A stretch of 64,000 nucleotides of DNA. Source: an uncultured Clostridia bacterium. Its GTDB lineage: Bacteria > Bacillota > Clostridia > Oscillospirales > Acutalibacteraceae. Position 1 is the stretch's first letter, and every line of letters begins with the position of its first letter. The DNA is taken from positions 9,746 through 73,745 of the forward strand of contig CALCYI010000048.1 in the NCBI GenBank assembly GCA_937907605.1, written 5' to 3'. Shown piece by piece: positions 8,345 to 16,446 of the stretch. Made by a program: the position numbers and the translations under genes. The notes under the pieces are model-generated. The model worked only from the letters and a program-made list of their open reading frames with translations, was not told where the DNA came from and ran no database searches.

Positions 8345-9583
8345 TTATGACAGGTGGTGGATAAACAGTCCCGAGAGCGGCTTCGGCTCGAACCAGGTCG
8401 ACTTGGGCGGCATAATCTCGCCCGCGTCGGCGATGCTCATTAAATCCTCGATGGTCGTGGGATACATCGCAAAGGCGAGCACCATATCGTCGTTCACCCT
8501 TCTCTCAAGCTCCTTAAGTCCCCTGATACCGCCGATGAATTCAATCCTCGTGCTCGTTTTCGGGTTGTCTATATCAAGTATCGGGGTAAGGATATTGTTT
8601 TGAAGAATGGAAACATCAAGCTGTTCTACGGGGTTGTTCTTGTCGAAGGTACCCTCTTTAGCCTTAAGGGAGTACCACCTCTTACCGTAGTACATTGAAA
8701 AGCTGTGCTTTTCCTTCGGCGAGGCTGCTTTTTCTATCTCGCTTACCTCAAATTTTTCCTCTACTCTGCTAAGGAATTCTTCAAAGCTCAGCCCATTCAA
8801 ATCCTTTACAACACGGTTGTAATCCATAATTTCAAGCTCTGAATCGGGATACGCAATCGCAAGGAAGAAATTAAACTCCTCATTACCGCTGTAATCAGGA
8901 TACTGTTCCCTTCTCTTTTGCGCAACCTTTACTGCCGAGGCGCAGCGGTGGTGACCGTCGGCTATGTATAAGGACTCAACGCTTTCAAACGCCCTTTCAA
9001 GCTTTTTAATTAAGTCCTCGTCGTCGATAACCCATACGGTGTGGTAAACCTCTCCGCTTTTGAAATCGTATTCGGGCACGCGCTCCTTAACCCAGCGGTC
9101 AACGGTCGTGCCTATCTCCTTATCGCTTCGGTATGTCAGGAATATAGGCCCCGTGTTAGCGTTGCAGACATCAACGTGGTTAATCCTGTCGAGCTCCTTT
9201 TTTGCAAGGGTGTGCTCGTGCTTTTTGATAACGTTACTCAGGTAATCGTCAATCGCTGCACAGCCTACGAGTCCCGTCTGCGAGCGCCCCTTCATTACCT
9301 GGCGGTAAATATAAAACCTCGGCGACTCGTCCAAAACGAGCTTGCCCGCGTTTTCAAGGTTTATGAGGTTCTCCCTCGCCTTTTCGTAAACCTGCGGCGA
9401 GTACTGGTCAACCGACTCGTCAAGGTCTATCTGAGCCTTGTCAACGTGCAGGAAGGAGAGCGGATTTCCCTTAACCATTTCCCTCGCCTCCGCGGTGTTC
9501 ATAACATCGTAGGGAAGCGCGGGGATTTTATCCTGATACCTTCTGTCTGGTCTGTATGCGCAAAACGGTTTAAATACTGCCAT
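8345..9583 (-). CDS. DUF1015 family protein
   Basis: The 412-residue protein belongs to the DUF1015 family, whose members begin with a segment like FKPFCAYRPD and contain IADGHHRCASA, here at about residues 210-220. The family is cytoplasmic and widespread in anaerobes; its exact reaction is not established to my knowledge. The invariant histidines in ADGHHR suggest an enzyme. It has its own promoter (9615-9643), so it is not part of the phage-derived cluster that ends 67 bases upstream of it. Confidence 0.85.
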   Translation of the reverse strand: MAVFKPFCAYRPDRRYQDKIPALPYDVMNTAEAREMVKGNPLSFLHVDKAQIDLDESVDQYSPQVYEKARENLINLENAGKLVLDESPRFYIYRQVMKGRSQTGLVGCAAIDDYLSNVIKKHEHTLAKKELDRINHVDVCNANTGPIFLTYRSDKEIGTTVDRWVKERVPEYDFKSGEVYHTVWVIDDEDLIKKLERAFESVESLYIADGHHRCASAVKVAQKRREQYPDYSGNEEFNFFLAIAYPDSELEIMDYNRVVKDLNGLSFEEFLSRVEEKFEVSEIEKAASPKEKHSFSMYYGKRWYSLKAKEGTFDKNNPVEQLDVSILQNNILTPILDIDNPKTSTRIEFIGGIRGLKELERRVNDDMVLAFAMYPTTIEDLMSIADAGEIMPPKSTWFEPKPLSGLFIHHLS

Positions 9584-9614
9584 ATTCTACCTCTCAATTA
9601 ATAATACAAAAAAT

Positions 9615-9643
9615 ATTATATTACTTTGGGGTAATATTGTAAA
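9615..9643 (-). promoter_or_regulatory. Promoter of the DUF1015 gene
   Basis: Minus strand TTTACA (9643-9638), 17 bases, TATAAT (9620-9615). It starts 7 bases past the stop codon of the last phage-derived gene, marking the left edge of that cluster. No terminator is visible between the two. Confidence 0.75.
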
Positions 9644-9649
9644 GGAAAA

Positions 9650-10126
9650 TTATCTGAAAGCTATATAAATATATGTCGCACCCGACTGGTTAAAGCTCCT
9701 GTATTCAGTACCCGATACAGCCGTTGCGGACTGAATTACCGTAAGCGTGCTTCCGCTGAGAGTAACTCCTACCGTCGAGCCTCTTTTTGAAAAGAGCGCA
9801 AAGTAGTTGTAATCCGCTTTGTTGTTGTAGTCATTTACCGAGGGGAAATATCCGCTTGCAAATACTATTCCCCATGTAGGCTCAAAGCCGCAGCTGAGCT
9901 CAACGCTCCTCGAGGCGCTGCCGTTGCCCGTATAGCTTCCTATGTAGTACGGATTTTCCCATACCTCCTTCTCCTGAGCCGTGGCGTGAGCCTCGCTGTC
10001 CTGAACGTGCTCGCTTATAATGCTGTCAATAATGCTGTTGTCCCTGTTGAAGTCCTCCCTGCTCGGAATATCGCTTCCAATCCAGGAGTTAAGCTCCAGC
10101 GCGGGCGTTTTATTAGTGCTGCTCAA
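9650..10126 (-). CDS. Phage tail-fibre-like protein
   Basis: Last gene of the phage-derived cluster, 158 residues from a TTG start at 10126. I prefer this TTG to the GTG at 10135 because AAGGAG stands 8 bases before it but only one base before the GTG. The N-terminal part (SSTNKTPALELNSW, SDIPSREDFNRDN, HVQDSEAHATAQEKE) resembles the phage N-terminal fibre/baseplate-attachment segments found after DUF2313 genes. The C-terminal part is Gly/Ser/Tyr-rich beta structure, as in receptor-binding tips. Short for a fibre. It overlaps the upstream gene by 14 bases. Confidence 0.65.
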   Translation of the reverse strand: MSSTNKTPALELNSWIGSDIPSREDFNRDNSIIDSIISEHVQDSEAHATAQEKEVWENPYYIGSYTGNGSASRSVELSCGFEPTWGIVFASGYFPSVNDYNNKADYNYFALFSKRGSTVGVTLSGSTLTVIQSATAVSGTEYRSFNQSGATYIYIAFR

Positions 10127-10646
10127 ATGTGTCACTCCTTAAGGTATCTAATATATCAAACGGAAGGCACAGCCTGTCGTACTGTGAAAAGTTAAAGCCC
10201 GTCGCCTCCCATAAATCAAAGGTCATACCCTCGCCGTCGGCAATCGCTCTGCGCCCGAGGGGCGAAAAGCCCTTCAGGAAAACGGAGAGCTCAAAAAGCC
10301 TGTCAGCGTCGATACCCTCTATCACTACCGTATCTCCGCTTACGGTTATATCCTCCGCGTTCGTAAGCGAGAACTCCTCGTCAAAATCTTCGGCGGTCAG
10401 CATTGAAGGCTCATACGAGGCTCTGCGCCGTATCAGCTCTCTCAGCCTTTCTCTGCCGTACCTGCTTGAATCAAGCGCAAAAAGCTCCGCAAGCCTTTCA
10501 ATTCCCGCGTCCTCGCTGAGGATACCCTCCGCCTGCTCGAGCGAATCCCTTATTAGCTCCATGCCAGCAGCGTATGCGTATATTTCCGCGTCGTTAATTC
10601 CGCCCGAAGCGAAACTGAGCGAAGCCTTTTCAAGCAGGCTTTTCAT
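10113..10646 (-). CDS. Phage baseplate protein, YmfQ/DUF2313-like
   Basis: The 177-residue protein sits directly after the baseplate J gene and before the fibre gene, the usual place for YmfQ (DUF2313), which joins wedge to fibre. The segment GFSPLGRRAIADGEGMTFDLWEATGFNFSQYDRL resembles the C-terminal half of that family. Assignment rests mostly on gene order and general resemblance. The ATG has a weak RBS (GAAAGG directly before it), suggesting coupling with the upstream gene. Confidence 0.6.
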   Translation of the reverse strand: MKSLLEKASLSFASGGINDAEIYAYAAGMELIRDSLEQAEGILSEDAGIERLAELFALDSSRYGRERLRELIRRRASYEPSMLTAEDFDEEFSLTNAEDITVSGDTVVIEGIDADRLFELSVFLKGFSPLGRRAIADGEGMTFDLWEATGFNFSQYDRLCLPFDILDTLRSDTFEQH

Positions 10647-10659
10647 CCTTTCGTACTCG

Positions 10660-11715
10660 CTATGAATGGCAAATCACCCCTATCTCCGAGGGCAGAAGGT
10701 AACTGCCGTACCCCGCGTAAACGATACCGCCCGTCGCGCTCGGGCTCGTAACGTCGGCGTATTCAACACCGTCGATATTCGATATAACGCAGGCGAGCTT
10801 CTGTAGGTTGAGCCCCGCACCGATTTTTACCTCGGTTGCGAATTTTTCAACCGTTTCTTTTATATTATCCTCAAGCGCGCTCATATCCGCCGCCGAGCAT
10901 ACCGCTTCAACGTCGAGTGAAATTTCAACGGGCGTGAGCGCCCTAATGCTTATTTCCATATCGAGCAGCTCGGCAAGCTTTAAGCACTTGTAAATGTATC
11001 CCGTCAGCGCGGAAGATACGGAGTCGGTTTTGGTTCTCACCATAACCGTTATACTCTCACCGCTGCTGAAAACATTACAATCAAGCACCTCGTCGCTTCT
11101 CATAATAAGCTGTCTTACCGACTCTCCCGAAAAGCCCGTCGGTATTACCGAGCACGCCTCAGAGAGCCTGTCCCTGAGCGCGCGGTCGCTCTCCTCGTCA
11201 TAACCGCCGCGAAACGCAGCCGCGTTTGTAACTCCGCTTACGTAAAGCGGCGGATTTACCATAACGCTTACCGTACCCGCAGCCGTATTATACCTCGCGC
11301 CGTCCTCGCAAGCCTCGGCGTTTACGGTACATTCGGTATCACCCGCTAAAATAAGCCCCTCCTCAGTAGTAACGTACTGAATAAACGGCTTTGAGCTTAC
11401 GGAGCAAAGCGTGCCCTCGGGTACCGAAATATCGCTCTCATACGCCGTATCAAGATAAAAGGTAAGCTGACCGAGCGCTTTAGCGCTCTGCTTTCTCTCT
11501 ATCCCGAAAAGCGCCGCATGGAAGTCGAGATATTCCCCGGAGGAGAGCTGCGGAATCGCCTGTTTAAGCACGAATTCGCTCCTGCACCAGAGCGAGTAAA
11601 GCTCGCTCGCCACGCACTCAAAGCGCACCGAAAGGTCGCTGAGGGCGTCAACGTCGCGTCCCGTTTTTTCAAAAAAAGCGCTCTTCATAGCGCTAAGTAT
11701 TCCGTCATATGTCAC
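10660..11715 (-). CDS. Phage baseplate J/gp47-like wedge protein (XkdT-like)
   Basis: The 351-residue protein matches baseplate J family members: N-terminal MTYDGILSAMKSAFFEKTG, an internal beta-rich part, and the GGYDEESDRALRDRLSEA motif that is characteristic of the family (here about residues 169-186). It would form baseplate wedges of a contractile tail. It overlaps the preceding gene by 11 bases. This points to a myovirus-like ancestor even though the sheath gene is missing. Confidence 0.85.
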   Translation of the reverse strand: MTYDGILSAMKSAFFEKTGRDVDALSDLSVRFECVASELYSLWCRSEFVLKQAIPQLSSGEYLDFHAALFGIERKQSAKALGQLTFYLDTAYESDISVPEGTLCSVSSKPFIQYVTTEEGLILAGDTECTVNAEACEDGARYNTAAGTVSVMVNPPLYVSGVTNAAAFRGGYDEESDRALRDRLSEACSVIPTGFSGESVRQLIMRSDEVLDCNVFSSGESITVMVRTKTDSVSSALTGYIYKCLKLAELLDMEISIRALTPVEISLDVEAVCSAADMSALEDNIKETVEKFATEVKIGAGLNLQKLACVISNIDGVEYADVTSPSATGGIVYAGYGSYLLPSEIGVICHS

Positions 11716-12031
11716 TCAGTTCCACCTCGTATTCCCTCCTGTTAATCATCAGCTTTAACACTGTACCGTCCTGAGCGCTCCTCACCCCGACGGCATAGAC
11801 ACCGTCGAGTCCGTCAAGCGCCTGATTTGCAAAGGCGAGCGCCCACTGCTCATACGGCTCGGTATTAATATCCTTGATGAACGAGCCGAAATTCTTATTC
11901 GGATAGAATTTCCTTCGCCTCGCCTTGATATTTAATATTGCTCTGCCGAGCATTTCCTCATAGTAATCCTCGGTGACTATTCCCCCGTCGGCATTAAAGG
12001 CATAGTCGCCGTTAATAAGTTTATAGTTCAG
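11705..12031 (-). CDS. Phage baseplate protein W/DUF2634-like (XkdS-like), non-AUG start
   Basis: An ATG at 11953 gives only 82 residues, but the frame continues upstream to a stop just before a CTG at 12031, adding 26 residues (LNYKLINGDYAFNADGGIVT...) that fit the start of gp25/DUF2634 proteins. I therefore propose a CTG start within GGGGGTGATTCTTACTG, giving 108 residues and an 11-base overlap with the upstream gene. The family forms the inner baseplate ring. The non-AUG start is inference; the open frame is directly visible. Confidence 0.6.
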   Translation of the reverse strand: MNYKLINGDYAFNADGGIVTEDYYEEMLGRAILNIKARRRKFYPNKNFGSFIKDINTEPYEQWALAFANQALDGLDGVYAVGVRSAQDGTVLKLMINRREYEVELSDI

Positions 12032-12383
12032 TAAGAATCACCCCCGCGCTGTTCATAAACGGCTGTCCGTTAAGGTAAATACAGCCATCGTTTGCGAGCT
12101 TTATGCTCGCGCCGCCTCTTGATTTTATCATTATTTCGCCGGCTTCAAGTCCCTCGCCCTTCATTATCGTTCCGAGCGCCGCCTGTCCCTCTGAGCAGGG
12201 TATGAGCATTACCTCCTCGCCCGTAGGCGCGGCGCAGGAATACCCGTACGGCGCATACTGTATAAGGCTTCTTGAGTTAAGCGAGGCGCCGGCTTCAAGG
12301 GCGGTGGGCGAGGAAATGGTTATCCTGCCCTTTTCCGCCTTCTGATTTTCCGTCTTGTGCGACAGCTTTCTGCTAATCCACAT
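12021..12383 (-). CDS. Phage baseplate spike/assembly protein (gpV-like)
   Basis: Start chosen at 12383 (MWISRKL...), where AAGGAG stands 7 bases upstream, giving 120 residues; the longer frame to 12485 would run deep into the hub gene. The C-terminal part (GEIMIKSRGGASIKLANDGCIYLNGQPF) has the repeated beta-strand pattern of gpV/gp5-like spikes, with an OB-fold-like middle. It overlaps the hub gene by 11 bases. It could also be described as the DUF2577 (XkdR) position in PBSX order. Confidence 0.62.
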   Translation of the reverse strand: MWISRKLSHKTENQKAEKGRITISSPTALEAGASLNSRSLIQYAPYGYSCAAPTGEEVMLIPCSEGQAALGTIMKGEGLEAGEIMIKSRGGASIKLANDGCIYLNGQPFMNSAGVILTEL

Positions 12384-13326
12384 ATGTAATCTCCTTAAGC
12401 TCGGTTTCTTTAGTGAGGGTATATACGGTTTTCTCCCCGTTTTTATCAAAGGAGGTGCAGATGGACGAGATATAGTATCCCTCAAGCCTTCCGAACCTGT
12501 CGCTTTCGTACTCCGCTATGTCGTATATAGCTCCGCCGCCCGCGCCGCTCACGGTGATTTTAAAGAGCATATAGCCCCTTGCGGACTCTTTGAGCATTCT
12601 TTTGAGCGTACTGCTTCTCTGCCATTCGGGGAACGAGGATAGGTTGAGCTTCTTACTCCTTTTTATTCCCGTATCGGTAAAGCGTCTGCTTTGCATATGG
12701 TATCTGTATCCGTCTGCGTCATAGAGCTTGCAGTCAAGCCTTGAAATAACGTCGCCCCTGCTGATAACGCGCCTTTCGGATATAACGCTTTCCCTGTCAA
12801 TGCAAAAGGCTCCGCTTCCGTCGGCAAGAGTTATCTTCATATCGGAAGTCACGGTAATATTACGCCCTGCTGAAAAGCTTACGAGGTCGTTTATCGCCGC
12901 ATAGCAGGACGTACCCTTTTGTACGAGGTAGCTTCCCCTCGCGCTGTAATCGGTAAGCGAAAACTTAAACCCGAGCGGCTTTGCGTTAATAAGGTACATT
13001 GCCCTTGCCGTCGGTGAATTGTATTCACCGGGCTCAGCCTCGTTATCTACGAGAAGGCACGCCGCAGAGCGCGCGTAAATAAACGCCCTGTATCCGTTTT
13101 CACCGTATTCCTCACGCTGAGTATCTGCGTATCCGAAAAAGACCTTTTTATCGCCCCTGTAAGCGAATACCCTGTCGATTTCTCCGAGGCTTGAGTCGGT
13201 ATAAAAGCTCAGCCTCAGCCCGTCGCAGGGAGCGTCCGCGTCCCTCACAAGCTCGTAGGAGATAAGCTCCTTTATTTCGTAAAGCTGCGAGTCCGTGCCG
13301 TATAGCTCAAATCTCATCTCAGCCAT
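12373..13326 (-). CDS. Phage baseplate hub protein (XkdQ/gpD-like)
   Basis: The 317-residue protein occupies the hub position after the LysM gene and has the layout of XkdQ-type hubs: an N-terminal beta domain (SYELVRDADAPCDGLRLSF), a middle YLVQKGTSCYAAINDL segment and a C-terminal beta domain with the ADGYRYHMQSR region. It would bind the spike and start tube assembly. It overlaps its neighbours by 13 and 11 bases. Confidence 0.7.
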   Translation of the reverse strand: MAEMRFELYGTDSQLYEIKELISYELVRDADAPCDGLRLSFYTDSSLGEIDRVFAYRGDKKVFFGYADTQREEYGENGYRAFIYARSAACLLVDNEAEPGEYNSPTARAMYLINAKPLGFKFSLTDYSARGSYLVQKGTSCYAAINDLVSFSAGRNITVTSDMKITLADGSGAFCIDRESVISERRVISRGDVISRLDCKLYDADGYRYHMQSRRFTDTGIKRSKKLNLSSFPEWQRSSTLKRMLKESARGYMLFKITVSGAGGGAIYDIAEYESDRFGRLEGYYISSICTSFDKNGEKTVYTLTKETELKEITYVD

Positions 13327-13829
13327 ATTCTGTCGCCCTCATTCACCGAAAATAAATCCTTAAAACCGTTAAGCGCAAAAAGCTCCTCAATAGGAATTTC
13401 GCATCTGTTTGCAATATCGTAGAGGTTTTCGCCCTGCAAGGCGTAGGTATAGCCGAAGCTGTGCCTGCTCCTTTTTGCGCAGTACTCCTCCTCAAATTCA
13501 AAGCTGAATTCAATACAGTTTTTGTCAGCCCTCGAGGAGAGCTTCAGCGCTTTGAAAAACATTCTCATCGGAGGAAAGGCGGGCGAAAAAAGATACGCGC
13601 TGCTCTCCTCTCTGAAAATTCTCATAAGCCTGTTAGCCTGCTCGGGCGCGCCGTCGCCGCTGAGTATGCCAGCGCCGCTTATCACGGTAGGGTTAAAGCA
13701 GATTTCCTGAACCCTCGCGCCTCTTTTGATTATCGGCGCTGCCGCCGTTTTCTTTGAAAGCTCAATCTCAAGGCTCTGTGAATTCACGGGGAACTCAAAG
13801 CCCTTGTAGCTCATTTTTATACTTTTCAT
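13314..13829 (-). CDS. Phage LysM baseplate protein (XkdP-like)
   Basis: The 171-residue protein ends with a LysM domain (ALQGENLYDIANRCEIPIEELFALNGFKDLFSVNEGDRIWL). The N-terminal part (MSYKGFEFPVNSQSLEIELSKK) resembles the tube-initiator/hub-connecting domain of XkdP-like proteins. In related phages and tailocins this gene follows the tape measure directly; here it follows a 23-codon frame and the tail-completion gene. Its ATG overlaps the TGA of that short frame (TGATG). Confidence 0.75.
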   Translation of the reverse strand: MKSIKMSYKGFEFPVNSQSLEIELSKKTAAAPIIKRGARVQEICFNPTVISGAGILSGDGAPEQANRLMRIFREESSAYLFSPAFPPMRMFFKALKLSSRADKNCIEFSFEFEEEYCAKRSRHSFGYTYALQGENLYDIANRCEIPIEELFALNGFKDLFSVNEGDRIWLR

Positions 13830-13900
13830 CACTCGTCACCGCCTACAAAGCCGTCATACCGTCTTGAATCGAGGAAAAGGTAATCGCTCACTTCCTCCAT
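13829..13900 (-). CDS. 23-codon frame at the missing-tail-module junction
   Basis: A short frame (MEEVSDYLFLDSRRYDGFVGGDE) lies between the tail-completion gene and the LysM gene. Its TGA overlaps the LysM ATG, so it could couple translation. No good RBS is seen at a normal distance. It may be the 3' remnant of a deleted tape-measure or tail-chaperone gene, or a tiny leader. I cannot assign it. Confidence 0.35.
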   Translation of the reverse strand: MEEVSDYLFLDSRRYDGFVGGDE

Positions 13901-13922
13901 ATATTCAAGATTAATATTTTCC

Positions 13923-14345
13923 TTATCCCTGCTGTCCGTCGCGCTCTCCTCCCTTAAAGTCAATTTCTCCACTGAAGGAAAAGGCGCAGCCCAGCCTGAA
14001 GCAGTCGAGCGCGTCCGCGCGCTCGATTTCACCGAGCTTTATCCTAACGGGGCTCAGGGCAAGCATAGCGTTTATCACCCTTTCGGCAATATCGTACGCC
14101 GCGGGCGAGCCGAGGGGCTGCGGGAGGTAAATCTCCGCCGATACAGTGTATTCGCCGAAGTACCTTTCCTCCCCTATCTCAGCCGCTCCACCGTCAAGCC
14201 CTGCGGGAGATACCGCGATTATGGGCTTTGTAAGCCGCGTCGGCTTTTTTGCATAGGGATACGCGAGAATAATATAGCACTCGCTTAAACCGTCGCTGCC
14301 CTTTAAAAGATTGACAATCTCCTCACATTCAGAGCGTAAATACAT
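13923..14345 (-). CDS. Phage tail-completion/terminator-like protein
   Basis: Start placed at 14345, 140 residues, because GGGAGG stands just before it; the frame open to 14381 lacks this. It is third after the capsid gene, the position of XkdI/tail terminator proteins. The sequence has the alpha/beta mix of that fold (PTRLTKPIIAVSPAG, ERYFGEYTVSAEIYLP, SPAAYDIAERVINAML). It overlaps the upstream gene by 17 bases. Assignment relies on position and general form. Confidence 0.6.
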   Translation of the reverse strand: MYLRSECEEIVNLLKGSDGLSECYIILAYPYAKKPTRLTKPIIAVSPAGLDGGAAEIGEERYFGEYTVSAEIYLPQPLGSPAAYDIAERVINAMLALSPVRIKLGEIERADALDCFRLGCAFSFSGEIDFKGGERDGQQG

Positions 14346-14685
14346 CCTCTTCCTCCCAGATTCTTTTAAGTATACCTTCAAAGTATACGACTTCGCCGGC
14401 GGCTTCTATTGCGTCGCTTCGTACAAGCATATACCGCTTTCCTCCGAAGCCGAACCAAGCCGAATCGGAGAGCGCCGTAATATCGAAATCCGCAGGTCCT
14501 ATATATGTATAGTAATCGTCGTAGTACTGTCCCGCTTTGTCGGAATTATCCTCAAAAAGCGTTTTTGTCTTTCGCCTCCTGCTTTCGATTACCGCCCATA
14601 CTCTCCGGCTATTTCCGTTATCGTTTACATCAACCGCCTGTCCGTACTGCCTGAGGTTGTCCTTTATTATTCTTTTATAGTACAA
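14329..14685 (-). CDS. Phage head-closure-like protein
   Basis: The 118-residue protein starts at a TTG (14685); a stop codon lies just upstream in frame, so no ATG is available. It is in the head-tail joining (XkdH-like) position. The Arg/Lys-rich start and the segment GFGGKRYMLVRSDAIEAAGEVVYFEGILKRIWEE resemble small beta-barrel joining proteins. A 45-base gap separates it from the preceding gene. Confidence 0.55.
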   Translation of the reverse strand: MYYKRIIKDNLRQYGQAVDVNDNGNSRRVWAVIESRRRKTKTLFEDNSDKAGQYYDDYYTYIGPADFDITALSDSAWFGFGGKRYMLVRSDAIEAAGEVVYFEGILKRIWEEEDVFTL

Positions 14686-14730
14686 GTTATCATCATATCC
14701 TTATCCCTCTTTCCACCCTACCCGTATAAC

Positions 14731-15075
14731 TTAAACGCTTCTGAACACGAAGCCGCTGTCCTTAATAATATCCCTGCAGTCCGAAAGCGCGTTTTCATAT
14801 GCTCTTTCGGCGTTTTTTACTGCCTCGCCGTTCATCGAAAAGCTGACGTCGCCCGCCTTGAACGAGGTCACGCCGTCGCCGTATTTATAAAGCGAGATTT
14901 CGTACGCCGCCTTAGCAGCAGTAAGCATAATGCCCTTGTCGCTTTCGGAGTCGGTAAGCATATCCTTTACCGCCTGAGCGGCGTTTTCAATTATTAAGCC
15001 GTAGCCCTCAAGCTCGCTTTCGCTAAGTCCCGTAAGGTCGCTGACGGCTTTTTTTACTCTTTCGCTGCAGAGCAT
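14731..15075 (-). CDS. Phage head-tail adaptor-like protein
   Basis: This 114-residue, mainly helical protein directly follows the capsid gene, 3 bases after its stop, the usual site of the gp6/YqbG-type adaptor bound under the portal. The helical N-terminus (SERVKKAVSDLTGLSESELEGYGLIIENAAQAVKDML) fits that family. Position-based assignment. Confidence 0.55.
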   Translation of the reverse strand: MLCSERVKKAVSDLTGLSESELEGYGLIIENAAQAVKDMLTDSESDKGIMLTAAKAAYEISLYKYGDGVTSFKAGDVSFSMNGEAVKNAERAYENALSDCRDIIKDSGFVFRSV

Positions 15076-15078
15076 GGC

Positions 15079-16074
15079 TTATGCCTGCGTTTCAAGAATT
15101 TTAACGGCGTCGTCGCAGATTCTTGAAAAGCCCGTAATGGTAGTAATTGTAGCTCTTTCAAGCTGACGGTCAATGAGCTTGTCAAAGTCCGTAATAACGC
15201 CGCCCGCCTGTACCTTTTCAACTGCGTATCTGTTATCGAGTCCGATAATAGTACCGCCGAGGTCGGTCGTGGGGCTCTTGATAATCTGAGCGCCGAGCGG
15301 GGTAATCATATCGCCCGTTGCGTGGAAGTTGAGCCCCGCGTTTGAGTCCTTAAACTCGCTGAGGTTAAGAAGCGTTGAAAGCACGCCGCCCGAGGTGATT
15401 AAGGAGGTCATCCTGTACGGCGAAAACTCATTCCACAGCTCAACAAGGTGCGTGTAATCCACGGTTGCGCTGCTTCTGTCGATGGTCTGAACGCCGCTGC
15501 CCGTAAGGCATTCGATAAGGTCGCCGAACTGCGCCTTTGAAATCGCCATACCTATCTGAGAAAGCACGGCGGTAAATAAGTCAAGGCTCTGAAACTTAAT
15601 CGCCTCGTATGAAGCGACGAGCATTCTGCCCCTCTTTTTAAGAGGAGTTAAGCTGTCCTTGAGTCTGATATGGGTTTCGGGAATGAACGCGCCCTCGGCA
15701 ATGTCCTTAAGTCCGAGCGACTCGTCGTCGGATACGGTCTGTACCGCTCTGTAATCGAGCGAGTTAATCTCGGTCGTCGCCGCCACGAGCTTATCAATTG
15801 AATCGTCCTGCATAATGCCCTGCGCGACCGCTCTTGATACGTACTCGGGGAAAAGCGCGGCTGAATCAGAGGTCTGGAAGAACTTCGAAACCGTGTCCGC
15901 CCCCTTACCGCTTACCTTGATATCAAAGCGTTTGAGCTGGCGCTGATAAGCGTCGAGTCCCTCAAGCTCCGTACCGATATAATTTTCCGACGGGTCGAGC
16001 TCCTCAAGCGCCCTGGTAAAGCCCTTGCCCGTGGTGTAAAGTCCCTTTTCAAGTCTTATGCTGTCATATGCCAT
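15079..16074 (-). CDS. Phage major capsid protein, HK97 fold
   Basis: The 331-residue protein lies after a decoration-like gene and before the adaptors. It shows capsid features: an N-terminal arm, an E-loop region (GAFIPETHIRLKDSLTPLKKRG), a helical spine segment (FQSLDLFTAVLSQIGMAISKAQFGDLIECL) and an A-domain with SGGVLSTLLNL and ITPLGAQIIKSP. It is unbroken. Assignment by context plus family resemblance. Confidence 0.82.
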   Translation of the reverse strand: MAYDSIRLEKGLYTTGKGFTRALEELDPSENYIGTELEGLDAYQRQLKRFDIKVSGKGADTVSKFFQTSDSAALFPEYVSRAVAQGIMQDDSIDKLVAATTEINSLDYRAVQTVSDDESLGLKDIAEGAFIPETHIRLKDSLTPLKKRGRMLVASYEAIKFQSLDLFTAVLSQIGMAISKAQFGDLIECLTGSGVQTIDRSSATVDYTHLVELWNEFSPYRMTSLITSGGVLSTLLNLSEFKDSNAGLNFHATGDMITPLGAQIIKSPTTDLGGTIIGLDNRYAVEKVQAGGVITDFDKLIDRQLERATITTITGFSRICDDAVKILETQA

Positions 16075-16091
16075 AAATACTTCTCCTCCTT

Positions 16092-16436
16092 TTAAAGAAT
16101 AAAGCCAACGGTCGCGTTAGTCGCGTCGACCTTAAGCACTCTGTACGCGGTGCCGTTTTCGTCTGCCTGTACGCCGCCTTCGCCGTCGGCTGTAAGGGTT
16201 GCCCAGCCGAGAGAGGGCGCAGTGCCCGTGTACTTTGCTTCGGTATAGCCCTCAAGCTGAACGCCGGTAATGTCGCCTCTGACGTTGCAGATAACGCCTA
16301 AGAACTTTTCGTCAGCCTCGGCGTTTACGATTTTGCCGTTCTCATCAAGCGCCGCGGGAGCGCCGATTGTCGCGCCCTCGCCCGCGCTGAAGGTCATACA
16401 GTTGTTATTAAAGCCCTTGAATGAAATATTGATCAT
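16092..16436 (-). CDS. Phage head decoration/capsid stabilising protein (DUF2190-like)
   Basis: The 114-residue beta-rich, Gly/Ala-rich protein resembles DUF2190/decoration proteins: an early AGEGATIGAPAALDENGKIV segment and a later PSLGWATLTADGEGGVQ strand pair. It is placed just before the capsid gene. Such proteins cap the capsid surface or stabilise it. No frameshift is present. Confidence 0.65.
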   Translation of the reverse strand: MINISFKGFNNNCMTFSAGEGATIGAPAALDENGKIVNAEADEKFLGVICNVRGDITGVQLEGYTEAKYTGTAPSLGWATLTADGEGGVQADENGTAYRVLKVDATNATVGFIL

Positions 16437-16446
16437 TTTTATCCTC

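Noticed and set aside
10129..10665. 178-codon plus-strand frame opposite the DUF2313-like gene
   Set aside because: Serine-rich shadow of the minus-strand gene, with no RBS or promoter; the minus frame fits the phage operon.
13829..14032. 67-codon minus frame MKSSARTRSTASG
   Set aside because: Its first part runs inside the tail-completion gene in another frame with no RBS; only the last 23 codons could be independent.
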